Assembly (NCBI GenBank): GCA_965250115.1
Contig: CBDFNJ010000001.1
Location: forward strand, 1,054,001 to 1,118,000
Length of the DNA stretch: 64,000 nt
DNA from: CBDFHB01 sp965250115
GTDB lineage: Bacteria; Acidobacteriota; Vicinamibacteria; Marinacidobacterales; SMYC01
Direction of reading: 5' to 3'
Position 1 is the first letter of the stretch, and every line of letters starts with the position of its first letter. Shown here piece after piece: positions 22,750-31,222 of this stretch. The notes under the pieces are model-generated. The model was not told the DNA's origin. It worked only from the letters and a program-made list of their open reading frames with translations, and did no database searches. Made by a program: the position numbers and the translations under genes.

Positions 22750-23727
22750 CTAGCGTTTGCGTTCGAGGGTCGTGCCAATGGCGCGTGCGGCAGCACCGAG
22801 AGCACCGCCCACGGCCTTAAAGCTCCTGCCGAGGGCACTGCTGGATGACTCCTCGGCTTCCGCCACCTCACCATTGGCTTTTCCCAGAGCTTTGGCAACG
22901 TCGCTACCGACCGACAACGAGAAATGCCGCGGTCGCCACTGCCCGTTGACACGCGCCAGCACCGCCTCGTCGCTTGCATCGAGGCGCGCCGCAAGGCCGG
23001 CATCGAAGTCGGTTCTGAGCTTTTCAGCCAAAGGCCAATCTTCGGAGGCGATCCACTCCGCCTCATTGGCCGGCGCATCCGCCTCGCCGAGGTTGATGAG
23101 AGGACCTGTGGACATGGCGACCATGTCGCCGCAGGCGTCCACCCCGCAGCCGCGCTCGCTGCAAAGTGCGCGGCTGAGATAGGACGCGTGCTTGCCGTTC
23201 GCGATCCACACGTTTGGCCCGGCCGTCACAGCGTCGATCGCCTCGGCTCGGGCGGCGTTACTCGTATCGCAGATAGTGTCTTCATGTGCAGCGGCATACC
23301 AATAGAGAGCGATCCAGTCGTTCACACTCGAGCTCGGAGATGGAGCGACGACCAGCGCCGAGACGTGCTCGACGTCGAGCGAGTGCGGGCTCAGAGGTCC
23401 GCAGTCCTGGTCCCACAGGTGGTAGTAGCTCACGGTGAGTGAGGCGCGGTCGGGCCCGAGCGCCGCCGAGGGCGATACACGAGCGTAGATGGCGCCGTTG
23501 TGCGCGAGAACGCGCGGCTCGGATGAGTTGGCCTGAAACTCCGCCGGGCGCCCCGCGCACTCGTTCACGTTTACCCAGAATTGGGGTTGGAAGCGCTCGA
23601 CGAGAGCTTGCTCAAGTGCGTTGCTGACGCTGTCGCCATCGCGATCCGCCGCCGTCGCGAGCGTGACGTCGGCGAGTCCGCCGAGAAACACACCCAAGAC
23701 CAGGAGGGCCTTCATAATTGGAATCAT
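22750..23727 (-). CDS. Secreted protein of unknown function (Vps62-like region)
   Basis: This is a 325-residue protein with a signal peptide (about residues 1-26, ending near TLATA). The mature part begins with DRDGDSVSNALEQ, a Ca-binding-like stretch, then a region recalling Vps62/NPP1-like proteins: LTVSYYHLWDQDCG, DVEHVSALVVAP, LYWYAAAHEDTICD, VWIANGKHASYL and paired cysteines in CSERGCGVDACGD. The C-terminal 60 residues are Ala/Ser-rich. Conserved His, Asp and Cys suggest a metal site or disulfide-stabilised fold. The function is unknown. Start could also be the ATG at 23715, and neither has a clear ribosome site. Confidence 0.7.
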   Translation of the reverse strand: MIPIMKALLVLGVFLGGLADVTLATAADRDGDSVSNALEQALVERFQPQFWVNVNECAGRPAEFQANSSEPRVLAHNGAIYARVSPSAALGPDRASLTVSYYHLWDQDCGPLSPHSLDVEHVSALVVAPSPSSSVNDWIALYWYAAAHEDTICDTSNAARAEAIDAVTAGPNVWIANGKHASYLSRALCSERGCGVDACGDMVAMSTGPLINLGEADAPANEAEWIASEDWPLAEKLRTDFDAGLAARLDASDEAVLARVNGQWRPRHFSLSVGSDVAKALGKANGEVAEAEESSSSALGRSFKAVGGALGAAARAIGTTLERKR

Positions 23728-23903
23728 AGCAGCTGGGAGGTTGATCCGGGAAGGGGGAGGTCTCTCGATGACCCTTCAAGCGCTTGCGTTCCAGAAAGCG
23801 AACGGGTTTCGCATTCCGAAACGGCCGTCGGCCGCAAGACGCTCCGAATCCAAGCCTCGCGCTGGTATCCGTCTTGCAAGAGCAGGGGCCGGAGGGCAGA
23901 CCA

Positions 23904-24431
23904 ATGAGGTGGAGTCATATTACGACGCTGGCGCTGGGAACAGCGCTTGTTGGCTGTGGTGGTGTTACGAGCTCCCATCCGGTGGGCGGTGAGGTTCCGT
24001 CCATCGAAGTCACCGAGTGGGAAGGCAGTTGGAGCTCCGCAGGGGAGAGTGAGATCGTTTTCGTGGTCGAGGTCGAAGACCCCGCGGAGGCTTTGCTGAA
24101 CGTGACGATGTTCCCAAACCGACCTCCGTCACCGACGTTTCTGCGATCGACTGGGTCCGACATGTTCGTGAGTATCGCCACCGACTTCGCGCCGAAAAGG
24201 TTTCATTGGTTTCGCGTCGCGATGCAAGGTGACTCGATGTTAGTCTGGCAGCCGGATACGTCCAAGCTCGGACAGCTTGTGGACGATGGCACCTTGCCCG
24301 GCAAAACATCGGCCGGCAAAGTCGAGCTCGAAAAGCTCTCAGCGAAGAACATGGCGCTCATCACGTCGGAGCAGAAGGGCGTCCTCTTCGAATGGAAGAA
24401 TCCCCTAGTGCTCAGGCGCGTGTCACCATGA
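23904..24431 (+). CDS. Putative lipoprotein, unknown function
   Basis: This is a 175-residue protein beginning with a short signal peptide and lipobox LVGCGG, so the mature N-terminal cysteine is expected to be lipidated and membrane-attached. The rest is beta-rich (ITEW-like strands in IEVTEWEGSWSSAGESEIVFVVEVED) with no family I recognise. ATG 23904 was chosen because GGAGGGCAG precedes it; a start 40 codons upstream would destroy the lipoprotein signal. It is the first of four closely spaced genes (23904-26341) that all encode membrane or secreted proteins. Confidence 0.7.
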   Translation: MRWSHITTLALGTALVGCGGVTSSHPVGGEVPSIEVTEWEGSWSSAGESEIVFVVEVEDPAEALLNVTMFPNRPPSPTFLRSTGSDMFVSIATDFAPKRFHWFRVAMQGDSMLVWQPDTSKLGQLVDDGTLPGKTSAGKVELEKLSAKNMALITSEQKGVLFEWKNPLVLRRVSP

Positions 24432-24441
24432 AGGAGGTACC

Positions 24442-24708
24442 ATGAACGCGAAGAACACTTCCGTTGAAGCCACGCGACGTGGAAGCCACCGAGGATTTCT
24501 GAACGCAAGAATGGTCCGAGGGCTTTCCTTCTTTACGACGAGCATGTGCATTCTCATCGCGGTGGTCGCGAGCCTGCTCGCGATATGGAAGTTCACGGGA
24601 ACGGATGTGCTTTGGCGGACCGTAGCGACCTGCGCCGTGGTCGCGGGCGGCGCCATGACGTTTGCGTGGGTCAATATTCTCTTCGGGGACGCTGAGGTGG
24701 CCGATTGA
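24442..24708 (+). CDS. Small membrane protein with two transmembrane helices
   Basis: This 88-residue protein has a basic N-terminus, followed by two hydrophobic helices: FFTTSMCILIAVVASLLAIW and TVATCAVVAGGAMTFAWVNILF. A near-perfect ribosome site AAGGAGG (24431-24437) lies 4 nt before the ATG and overlaps the end of the lipoprotein gene. No family is recognised. Its stop overlaps the TTG start of the next gene, so all are likely translated from one message. Confidence 0.7.
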   Translation: MNAKNTSVEATRRGSHRGFLNARMVRGLSFFTTSMCILIAVVASLLAIWKFTGTDVLWRTVATCAVVAGGAMTFAWVNILFGDAEVAD

Positions 24709-25835
24709 ATCAACGCGCGGCAAGGTTTGTAGCCGCTCGAAACGCATTGCTGACCGCGGTCGGTTGGATCGCTCTTTTGCTCTACATCCTTGCCTGCCGG
24801 CCCTCGTGGAGTCCGGACGGATCGAAGCTCCTTGTTTCCTACTATGACCCGAACACGGACGAGGCCGGCGTTGTGGTCTTCGACCGGACGACGGGTGCGA
24901 CACGAACCGTCTTCGTTCGGCCCAATCCAAGCGACGAAGAGCACCTTATTGCCAGTCAATGGCACAACGACGGTGAACACTCAATCGTCTGGTACGAGGA
25001 GCACGGGCTTCTCGTTCTGCCGACGGACTCATCAGCACCGATGCGGCTGTTCGATTTGCCCGAGGAAGTGGAATGGGCGCCGTTCCCGATTCCTCAGATC
25101 GGAGAGGATCTCTATTTCTCGGGAGACGCGGTGGTCAAGGTCGATCTCGCCACCGGAGAGACCACTTCCCATGAGACGAACCGGGAATTCCTTCTCTACG
25201 CAGGAGAGAACAGAGTCTTCTACCTCGCCGAAACAGATGATGGCTATGAATTCGGAGAGGTGGACCAGGAAGAGCTGGCGTTCGAGCCGCTCTTCCGGCT
25301 AGATGACGATGATCTCGAGCGCCGTGGGATTAATGATCTCGTTGGCTACTACATTGCGTTCGAGCCGCACGGGCGACGGCTTGCCCTCACGGGGCGCTCG
25401 GAGCACGGGACTCGCATCATCTTGTGCACGGAGGCTGGTATCGATCGAGTCCTCACGCCGCAGCTGTCCGCGGAGACATTCGTTCTCGGCAATATCGAGT
25501 GGTCACCGACCCGCGACATACTCTACGCGGCGGCTTTCACTCCTACCGACCTCGCAGACGTCACCCAAGTCTCCGTTGCGGAGATCCGTGTGGATGGAGC
25601 TTCGGCGCCCCTCATCCCTTTACTGGAGATGCAGGCCGGCCTGCCGGATGACGACGACGCTTGGGACGGTCTAATTCAAATCGCACTCTCGCCCGACGGG
25701 TCGAGGATAGCAGCGTCGACGGCTCACTTCGGCGACGATTCTTTGTACGAGGAGGATCCTGCCGTCTTCCTGGTGGAGCTCGAAGGCACTGAGCGAACCG
25801 TAACGAAATTTCCCTTGTCTTCGTGGGAGCGGTAG
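24705..25835 (+). CDS. TolB-like beta-propeller lipoprotein
   Basis: This 376-residue protein begins with TTG overlapping the previous stop. It has an N-terminal hydrophobic segment ending in a lipobox-like ILAC, so it is probably a lipoprotein. The mature chain starts RPSWSPDGSKLLVSYY, a TolB/PD40 repeat, and further repeats appear at NIEWSPTRDILYAAAF and IALSPDGSRIAAST, consistent with a six- or seven-bladed propeller. These domains usually bind proteins or sugars in the periplasm. The role is unknown, but it is coupled to a DUF2085 membrane protein downstream. Confidence 0.75.
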   Translation: MNQRAARFVAARNALLTAVGWIALLLYILACRPSWSPDGSKLLVSYYDPNTDEAGVVVFDRTTGATRTVFVRPNPSDEEHLIASQWHNDGEHSIVWYEEHGLLVLPTDSSAPMRLFDLPEEVEWAPFPIPQIGEDLYFSGDAVVKVDLATGETTSHETNREFLLYAGENRVFYLAETDDGYEFGEVDQEELAFEPLFRLDDDDLERRGINDLVGYYIAFEPHGRRLALTGRSEHGTRIILCTEAGIDRVLTPQLSAETFVLGNIEWSPTRDILYAAAFTPTDLADVTQVSVAEIRVDGASAPLIPLLEMQAGLPDDDDAWDGLIQIALSPDGSRIAASTAHFGDDSLYEEDPAVFLVELEGTERTVTKFPLSSWER

Positions 25836-26341
25836 TCGTGGAGCTTTTCGAACGCGCCTTCTCTCACGTCTGTGGCAGCGCGAACGTCTGGAACCTCGGG
25901 GGTGAGCTGCTCCCCTTCTGCCAGCGTTGCACTGGGCTCTACGTGGGATGTATCGCCGCGCTCGTCGCCTATGTCGCCGCCCGGCCGCGGCCCACAGCTG
26001 GCCTTCTGTGGTTCCACGGAGCCCTGCTCGTCGGAATGGTTCCTTTCGGCTATCACTGGGTATCGCAAAACGACATCCTGCGCACCGCGACGGGATTTCT
26101 CTTCGCTTGCGGCATCGTCTACTACCTTCTGTTGATTCCTTTCGATCGCTTCAAGGTCGTCCACAAGGAAAGCTGCAAGGCAACCTTCGCGTTTCTATTC
26201 GCCGCGCTCGCCCTGCTACTTCTCTCCGTCTCCTTCGGCGGGCCCCTTCTTGCCGGTGCGATTTCCTCGATCGGTTTTCTCGGACTCGTTTCCTTCGGAC
26301 TCTTGGCGAGCGCCAGCGTTCTTTCTCTCGTACGCGGATAA
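25823..26341 (+). CDS. DUF2085-family membrane protein
   Basis: This is a 172-residue integral membrane protein. The DUF2085 signature is present as FSHVCGSANVWNLGGELLPFCQRCTGLYVG, with the conserved H-x-C and C-x2-C-x-G residues, and about four transmembrane helices follow. The biochemical role of DUF2085 is not known; its cysteines and histidine suggest metal or redox binding at the membrane face. A GTG start at 25823 overlaps the propeller gene by 13 nt; a second GTG at 25838 is possible. It is the last gene of the four-gene envelope cluster. Confidence 0.78.
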   Translation: MGAVVVELFERAFSHVCGSANVWNLGGELLPFCQRCTGLYVGCIAALVAYVAARPRPTAGLLWFHGALLVGMVPFGYHWVSQNDILRTATGFLFACGIVYYLLLIPFDRFKVVHKESCKATFAFLFAALALLLLSVSFGGPLLAGAISSIGFLGLVSFGLLASASVLSLVRG

Positions 26342-26348
26342 CACGGCC

Positions 26349-27854
26349 ATGAACGAGCTATTCCTCTTTGTCCGTCCACCGCGGCCGCTCTGGCTCTTCA
26401 ACGGACATGGGAGCGCCTTTTGGCCGCCGCTGGCGTTTGCTTCGCTCGCCGCCGAGCTTCGCCGGCAAACGCCCGACATACGCGTCGCGATTCTCGACGC
26501 GCCCGCTCTGGAAATGGGCTGGAAGAGTCTCGAGAAAGAGATCGAGCGTCTTGCGCCCGCCTATATCGGCATCGGTGAGGAAGCCGTGAGCTGCCGGGAA
26601 GGGTTGCGGGTCGCAAGCCTCGCGAAGGCGGCCGGAGCCCGTGTCGTCGCGGGAGGGTGCTTCTTCGGCAACGTCGCGCCCGAAACGCTTTCGACGGGTC
26701 TCGTGGACGTGGTCGTGCACGGCGAGGGTGAGCTCACGCTCGTCGAGCTCGTCGAGGGGCTTCGCTCCGGGCAGATCGACGACCTGAGGTCCATCGCCGG
26801 AATCTCTTTCAGAGATGATGACGAAATCATTCGAACCGCCCCGCGAGAGGCCATTCCTGATCTCGATGCACTGCCGCTTCCAGCCTACGACCTTCTCCCC
26901 GTCGAGCGCTACGGTCGTACGAGCCGGAACCATCCCGCCCTCGGCGCCATCGAGCTCAGCCGGGGGTGCTCCTTCGGTTGCGACTTCTGTGTCTTGTGGC
27001 GACAAATGGGCCGGCTTCAGAAAGGCAAGATGCTGCCCTACGTGCGCACGAAATCGCCGGAACGCCTTCTCGAAGAGGTTCGCATCTTGTCGGATCGCTT
27101 CCAACGTCGCTATCTGGGCTGGGTGGACCCTTGCTTCAACGCCGATCCCGACGTCCCCGCGGCCCTGGCGGCGCTTCTGCTGAAGGACAACCGCCGCGTC
27201 GGGCAGAGTGCCTGGGTGCGAGCAGACTACCTCGTGCGCGATGCCGAGTCGGGAAGCCTGGACGCATGCGTGAGGGCGGGTCTGAACGAAGTCTATATCG
27301 GCATCGAGCGCCTCTCGAGTGGCGATCGCAAAACATTGAAGAAGGGAAACCTCAAGGGGGAAATCCCGAAAGCTCTCAGAATTCTCGCCGAAGACTACCC
27401 GCAGGTATACACCGTCGGGTCCTTCATCTATGGGCTACCCGGCGACACGCCGCAGGAAGTTCGGGAGCTTTTTCGAGGAGCCTCTGCGCTGCCGCTCGAC
27501 ATGCTTCTCTTCATTCCCCGAACACCCCTGCCTGGAACACCGCACTGGCGGCAAGAGTACTGGGAGCCTCTCGACGAGTTTGCCCGGCAGCTAGATTTCC
27601 TCCCCACCATCAATGGCGATCCTGACCGCGACGCTCTCACCATGGCGCTCTATCGAAGCTGGTTCTTCGATTGGTCCTGGCCACGTTTGCGCGCAACGCT
27701 CGCCTCACTCGTTTCGCCCCACGCGAGACGCCGCAGCATCCAACGGCGCTACAAGCTCCGCGTTCTGAAGTTCGTAGCACGCAATCTGTGGACGCGGGCG
27801 CGGAGTCGCCACGACCGAGATGGAATGTTCACGCCCGCATGGTACGAGAGCTAA
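26349..27854 (+). CDS. B12-binding-domain radical SAM protein (BchE/P-methyltransferase-like)
   Basis: This 501-residue protein has an N-terminal cobalamin-binding-type Rossmann domain (about residues 1-170, VVAGGCFFGNVAPETL and VVVHGEGELTLVELVEGL). A radical SAM domain follows, with Cys-x3-Cys-x2-Cys in ELSRGCSFGCDFCVLW, and then later TIM-barrel strands (EVYIGIERLSSGD, GSFIYGLPGDTPQE). Such enzymes methylate unactivated carbons or rearrange tetrapyrroles, hopanoids and natural products. The substrate is not evident. The ATG at 26349 is preferred because the longer ORF only reads through the end of the DUF2085 gene. It stands alone, convergent with the pseudo-ATPase gene. Confidence 0.85.
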   Translation: MNELFLFVRPPRPLWLFNGHGSAFWPPLAFASLAAELRRQTPDIRVAILDAPALEMGWKSLEKEIERLAPAYIGIGEEAVSCREGLRVASLAKAAGARVVAGGCFFGNVAPETLSTGLVDVVVHGEGELTLVELVEGLRSGQIDDLRSIAGISFRDDDEIIRTAPREAIPDLDALPLPAYDLLPVERYGRTSRNHPALGAIELSRGCSFGCDFCVLWRQMGRLQKGKMLPYVRTKSPERLLEEVRILSDRFQRRYLGWVDPCFNADPDVPAALAALLLKDNRRVGQSAWVRADYLVRDAESGSLDACVRAGLNEVYIGIERLSSGDRKTLKKGNLKGEIPKALRILAEDYPQVYTVGSFIYGLPGDTPQEVRELFRGASALPLDMLLFIPRTPLPGTPHWRQEYWEPLDEFARQLDFLPTINGDPDRDALTMALYRSWFFDWSWPRLRATLASLVSPHARRRSIQRRYKLRVLKFVARNLWTRARSRHDRDGMFTPAWYES

Positions 27855-27966
27855 GGCGCTTGCTCCGATGCGGACGAATCTTCTTCAGACCGATTCCCCC
27901 GAAACCAGGCCCCAGTTCACCCAACGCGACATCCGCTCCTGAAAGAGGGACCGTGGCGCCACCCGC

Positions 27967-29565
27967 TTACATTCGCCAGCGGATGAACTCGTCCAGGGAA
28001 GTGACGCCGGCCGTCACTTCCTTCAAGCAGCGCTCACGCAGTGTCTCCATACCGGCTCCGCGGGCGACAACCTCGAACTGAGACAAGGAGGGATTGGTCG
28101 AGAGCTTGCTTTTGAATCCCTGCTCCACGACGAGGAGCTCGTACAATCCCTTGCGGCGTCGGTAGCCCAGGCGATTGCACTCAGCACAGCCCTGTCCCTG
28201 GTAGAGGGTGAGTGTTTTCGCTTCCTGAGCGCTGATTCCATAGGGGCCGAGCTTTGCGGCATCCGCCTGGGCTCCCTCATCGCGACATTGGGGGCAGAGT
28301 CGTCGAACGAGTCGCTGGTTCATCACGAGGGATAGACCGCGAGAGAGCAGCGACGCGGGAACGCCGAGCTCGAGAAAGCGGTAGACGGACTCCGACGCGC
28401 CGAAGGCGGGGAAGGTCGTGATCACGAGAAGGGTAGTCGCGAGCTGACACGCCAGGTTCGCCGTCGCCCTATCGTTGAGCTCGAGGATGAAGACGACGTC
28501 GGGTTTGATACTGGCTACGGAGCGCAGCGCGGCCGCGAAGTCCAGCCCCTTGTCCTGGTTCACCTCCATTTGATGCACGTAGGGCACTTCCCACTGGATC
28601 GAACGCTCGATGCTGACGACGCGCCTCTCGGATTTGGCGACGTGATCCATCAAGGAATAGGAGGTGGTCATCGCGCCGTTATAGGGAGGCGAGGTCACCA
28701 TGATCAGGCCGGAGGGCGCGTCTAGCGCGCGGACGAGGAAGAGCTGGTCGGCCGGCGTGAGTCCGAGAGCGGTGAAGTTCTTGAGAAAGAATCGCCGGTC
28801 GACGAGCTTGATAGTGACGCTCGTTCCGAGGCGCGTCGGAAGCGTTTGCACGAGCAGGTCGAAGTCGTGGCCCTCGAGCTCGATCTTGGCTCGACCTCGT
28901 TGGGGCACATCTTCTCTGAGGCCATCGAGGTTGAACAGCTCGTAGATCCGCTGAAGCATCGGGGGAAGCGCGGTACGGCGAAGCGGCTTCACCTTGTAGA
29001 AGAGCCCGTCGATACGCAGCTTGATCGACAGATCGACTTGGGTAGGCTCCAGGTGGATATCCGACGCGCCCTTCTTGGCGCCGAGCGACAAGAGGTGCTC
29101 TAGAACCTACCCGGGGTTGTTCGGGTCGGCGGCCGGCGCCGGCGTGAGCTCCAGTCCCTGGGTGTCGACGAGGGGTTGGTAGCCTTGATAGCGGAGAGCG
29201 TCGTCGATGTCCGACTGTGTGACCCATCCTTTCGCCAGGACAATTTTGCCGAGCAGGCCGCCGGTTCGCTCCTGCTCCTGAAGAGCTTGTAGAAGCTGGG
29301 GCGTCTTGAGCTTCTGGTTCCGGATGAGAATCTCCCCGAGCCGATCGAGGCTCCGCTCTAGCATCGAGACTTCGTCCTTCATCGACTGCGGAGCACTGGC
29401 CCAGAAGTCTCGCTTGTAGCCCTTGTCCGCGGGGCAGAAACAGTGCAGGCAGAAGGGACAGAGCTTCGAGGGGTGCCTGGGATCGCAACTACACCAGACG
29501 GCCTGCACCGCCTCGTAATCGTTGAGGCAGTTCCAGCAGCGAACCTTATAGAGCTCGTTGGCCAT
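27967..29565 (-). pseudogene. GspE/PilB-like secretion ATPase homologue with degenerate Walker motifs, split by an in-frame TAG
   Basis: From ATG 29565 the product has a Cys-rich zinc-ribbon-like N-terminus (CWNCLNDYE, CPFCLHCFC) and an MshEN-type domain (LGEILIRNQKLKTPQLL). It meets TAG at 29107-29109 and then continues in the same frame as VLEHLLSLGAKKGASDIHLEP into the secretion-ATPase core. The Walker A position reads SPPYNGAMTTS instead of GPTGSGKTTT, so the catalytic lysine is gone. Walker B (VVFILELND) and the His box (LVITTFPAFGA) are also altered, while the CPQC ... CAEC zinc site is kept. It cannot hydrolyse ATP in the normal way. The stop would yield two polypeptides, the second possibly from TTG 29091. 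Confidence 0.8.
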
Positions 29566-29622
29566 GGCTTGTCGCGAAGTCCACAGTATAAGGTCGCGAT
29601 TGGCCGGCAGCAACAAGGCGGA

Positions 29623-29650
29623 TTGATCTGTCTGGAGTCGCTGTGATAAT
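29623..29650 (+). promoter_or_regulatory. Extended -10 promoter of the gcv operon
   Basis: TTGATC (29623-29628) is followed after 16 bp by GATAAT (29645-29650), preceded by TG to give an extended -10. The start would be near 29657, about 40 nt before gcvT. I see no glycine riboswitch in this short leader. Confidence 0.55.
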
Positions 29651-29695
29651 TTCTGGGCGGTCGATCACCGAAACTGGACGTCCCCATCGAAGGCA

Positions 29696-30790
29696 TTGCT
29701 CAAAAGAACTCCGCTCTATCCGATTCATAAGGCACTAGGCGCCCGCCTCGTTGATTTCGCCGGCTGGGAGATGCCCGTCAGCTTCGCCGGTGTGATGGAC
29801 GAGCACATGAGCGTCCGCCAGAAGGCCGGCTTGTTCGACGTCAGCCACATGGGCGAGTTCGAGGTCAAAGGGAGTGGCGCCGAGGCGCTGCTCCAATCCT
29901 TGACGCCGAACGACGTCTCACGACTTCAGAACGGTCAGGCTCACTATTCCGCCCTGACCACCGAGAGCGGCTGCTTCGTGGATGATTTGCTCGTCTACCG
30001 TCAGGCCGAGAACGACTACCTTCTCGTCGTCAATGCGGCGAACATCGACAAGGACTTCGCCTGGGTCGAGCAACGCCGTAAGGGAGATGTATCTCTTCGA
30101 AACGTGAGCGACGACTATGCGCTCATGGCCCTCCAAGGTCCCGAGTCGACGGCGATCCTTTCTGCTCTCACCGACGTCGACCTGTCCAGGATGAAATACT
30201 ACCGGTTTGCCGAGGGCGAGGTGCTTGGCGTCAAGGCTACCGTTTCGAGAACGGGCTATACCGGGGAAGACGGGTTCGAGATTATGATCGAGGCCGATAA
30301 GGCGGAGAAGGTGGCCGGGGAGTTGCTCGAGCGAGGGGCCGCTTCGGGCCTCGCGCCCATCGGCCTCGCGGCGCGCGATACCCTGCGTCTCGAAGCCAAA
30401 ATGGCGCTCTACGGAAACGACATCGACGCAACGCACTCGGTGCTCGAAGCGGATCTAGGTTGGATCATCAAATGGGAGAAGGGTGATTTCATCGGCCGCG
30501 ATGCGCTGCTGCAGCAGAAAGAGCAAGGGATCTCGCGCAAGCTCCTTGGCTTCGAGATGGTCGACCGGGGTATCGCGCGCCGCGACTATCCTGTCTTCGT
30601 GAACGGCAAGCCCTCCGACAGCGTGACGAGCGGGAGTTTCGCCCCGTTTCTGAAGAAGAACATCGGGCTCGCCTACCTTCCGACTGAAGCTTCGCAAGAG
30701 GGTTCGGAGCTCGAAATCGAGATCCGAAGTCGGCGTGCCAAGGCGCGTGTCGTGCCGACTCCTTTTTACAAACGAGAGAAATCCCGCTGA
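29696..30790 (+). CDS. gcvT: Glycine cleavage system T protein (aminomethyltransferase)
   Basis: This 364-residue T protein transfers the aminomethyl carbon of glycine from lipoylated H protein to tetrahydrofolate, giving 5,10-methylene-THF. It is recognised by TPLYPIHKALGARLVDFAGWEMPVSF at the N-terminus, GLFDVSHMGEF, SRTGYTGEDGFEI and GLAARDTLRLEA. The start is TTG at 29696, opening with LKRTPLY; no ATG gives a better fit. It is first in the operon gcvT-gcvH-gcvP, with no L protein (dihydrolipoamide dehydrogenase) nearby, as is usual because that subunit is shared. Confidence 0.96.
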   Translation: MLKRTPLYPIHKALGARLVDFAGWEMPVSFAGVMDEHMSVRQKAGLFDVSHMGEFEVKGSGAEALLQSLTPNDVSRLQNGQAHYSALTTESGCFVDDLLVYRQAENDYLLVVNAANIDKDFAWVEQRRKGDVSLRNVSDDYALMALQGPESTAILSALTDVDLSRMKYYRFAEGEVLGVKATVSRTGYTGEDGFEIMIEADKAEKVAGELLERGAASGLAPIGLAARDTLRLEAKMALYGNDIDATHSVLEADLGWIIKWEKGDFIGRDALLQQKEQGISRKLLGFEMVDRGIARRDYPVFVNGKPSDSVTSGSFAPFLKKNIGLAYLPTEASQEGSELEIEIRSRRAKARVVPTPFYKREKSR

Positions 30791-30832
30791 GGTCGTCCGT
30801 CGAGCCGGCCGAGGCGCGTCCTGGAGGGAGAT

Positions 30833-31222
30833 ATGCTTCCTGACGATTGCAAATATTCCAAAGAGCACGAGTGGATCCGCATGGACGGCGAGAAGGGGAC
30901 CGTGGGCATCACCGATTATGCGCAAAAGCAGTTGGGAGACGTCGTCTACGTCGAGCTCCCGGAAGTTGGTACCAAAGTCGGCGCCATGGAAGTCTTCGGC
31001 ACGGTCGAATCCGTCAAAGCCGTTTCGGAGCTTTTTAGCCCGGTGCCAGGGGAAGTCGTCGAGGCCAATCAAACGGTGATGGACTCTCCCGAGCTCATCA
31101 ATAGTGACCCTTACGGAGACGCCTGGCTTATCGTTTTGAAGATCGACGATACTTCGGCGCTCGACGCGCTGATGGGCGCCACGCAATATCAGGAATACTT
31201 GGACAAGGAGGCCGAGGGGTGA
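30833..31222 (+). CDS. gcvH: Glycine cleavage system H protein
   Basis: This 129-residue lipoyl carrier shuttles the aminomethyl group between P, T and L proteins. The lipoylated residue is Lys62 in FGTVESVKAVSELFSP, matching Lys64 of the E. coli protein. EHEWIRMDGEKGTVGITDYAQKQLGD is the standard N-terminal block. A strong ribosome site GGAGGGAGAT precedes the ATG. Its stop overlaps the GTG start of gcvP by 4 nt. Confidence 0.97.
   Translation: MLPDDCKYSKEHEWIRMDGEKGTVGITDYAQKQLGDVVYVELPEVGTKVGAMEVFGTVESVKAVSELFSPVPGEVVEANQTVMDSPELINSDPYGDAWLIVLKIDDTSALDALMGATQYQEYLDKEAEG

Noticed and set aside
29640..29695. Possible glycine riboswitch before gcvT
   Set aside because: The leader is only about 40 nt from the predicted start and lacks the conserved glycine aptamer core; tandem aptamers need well over 100 nt.
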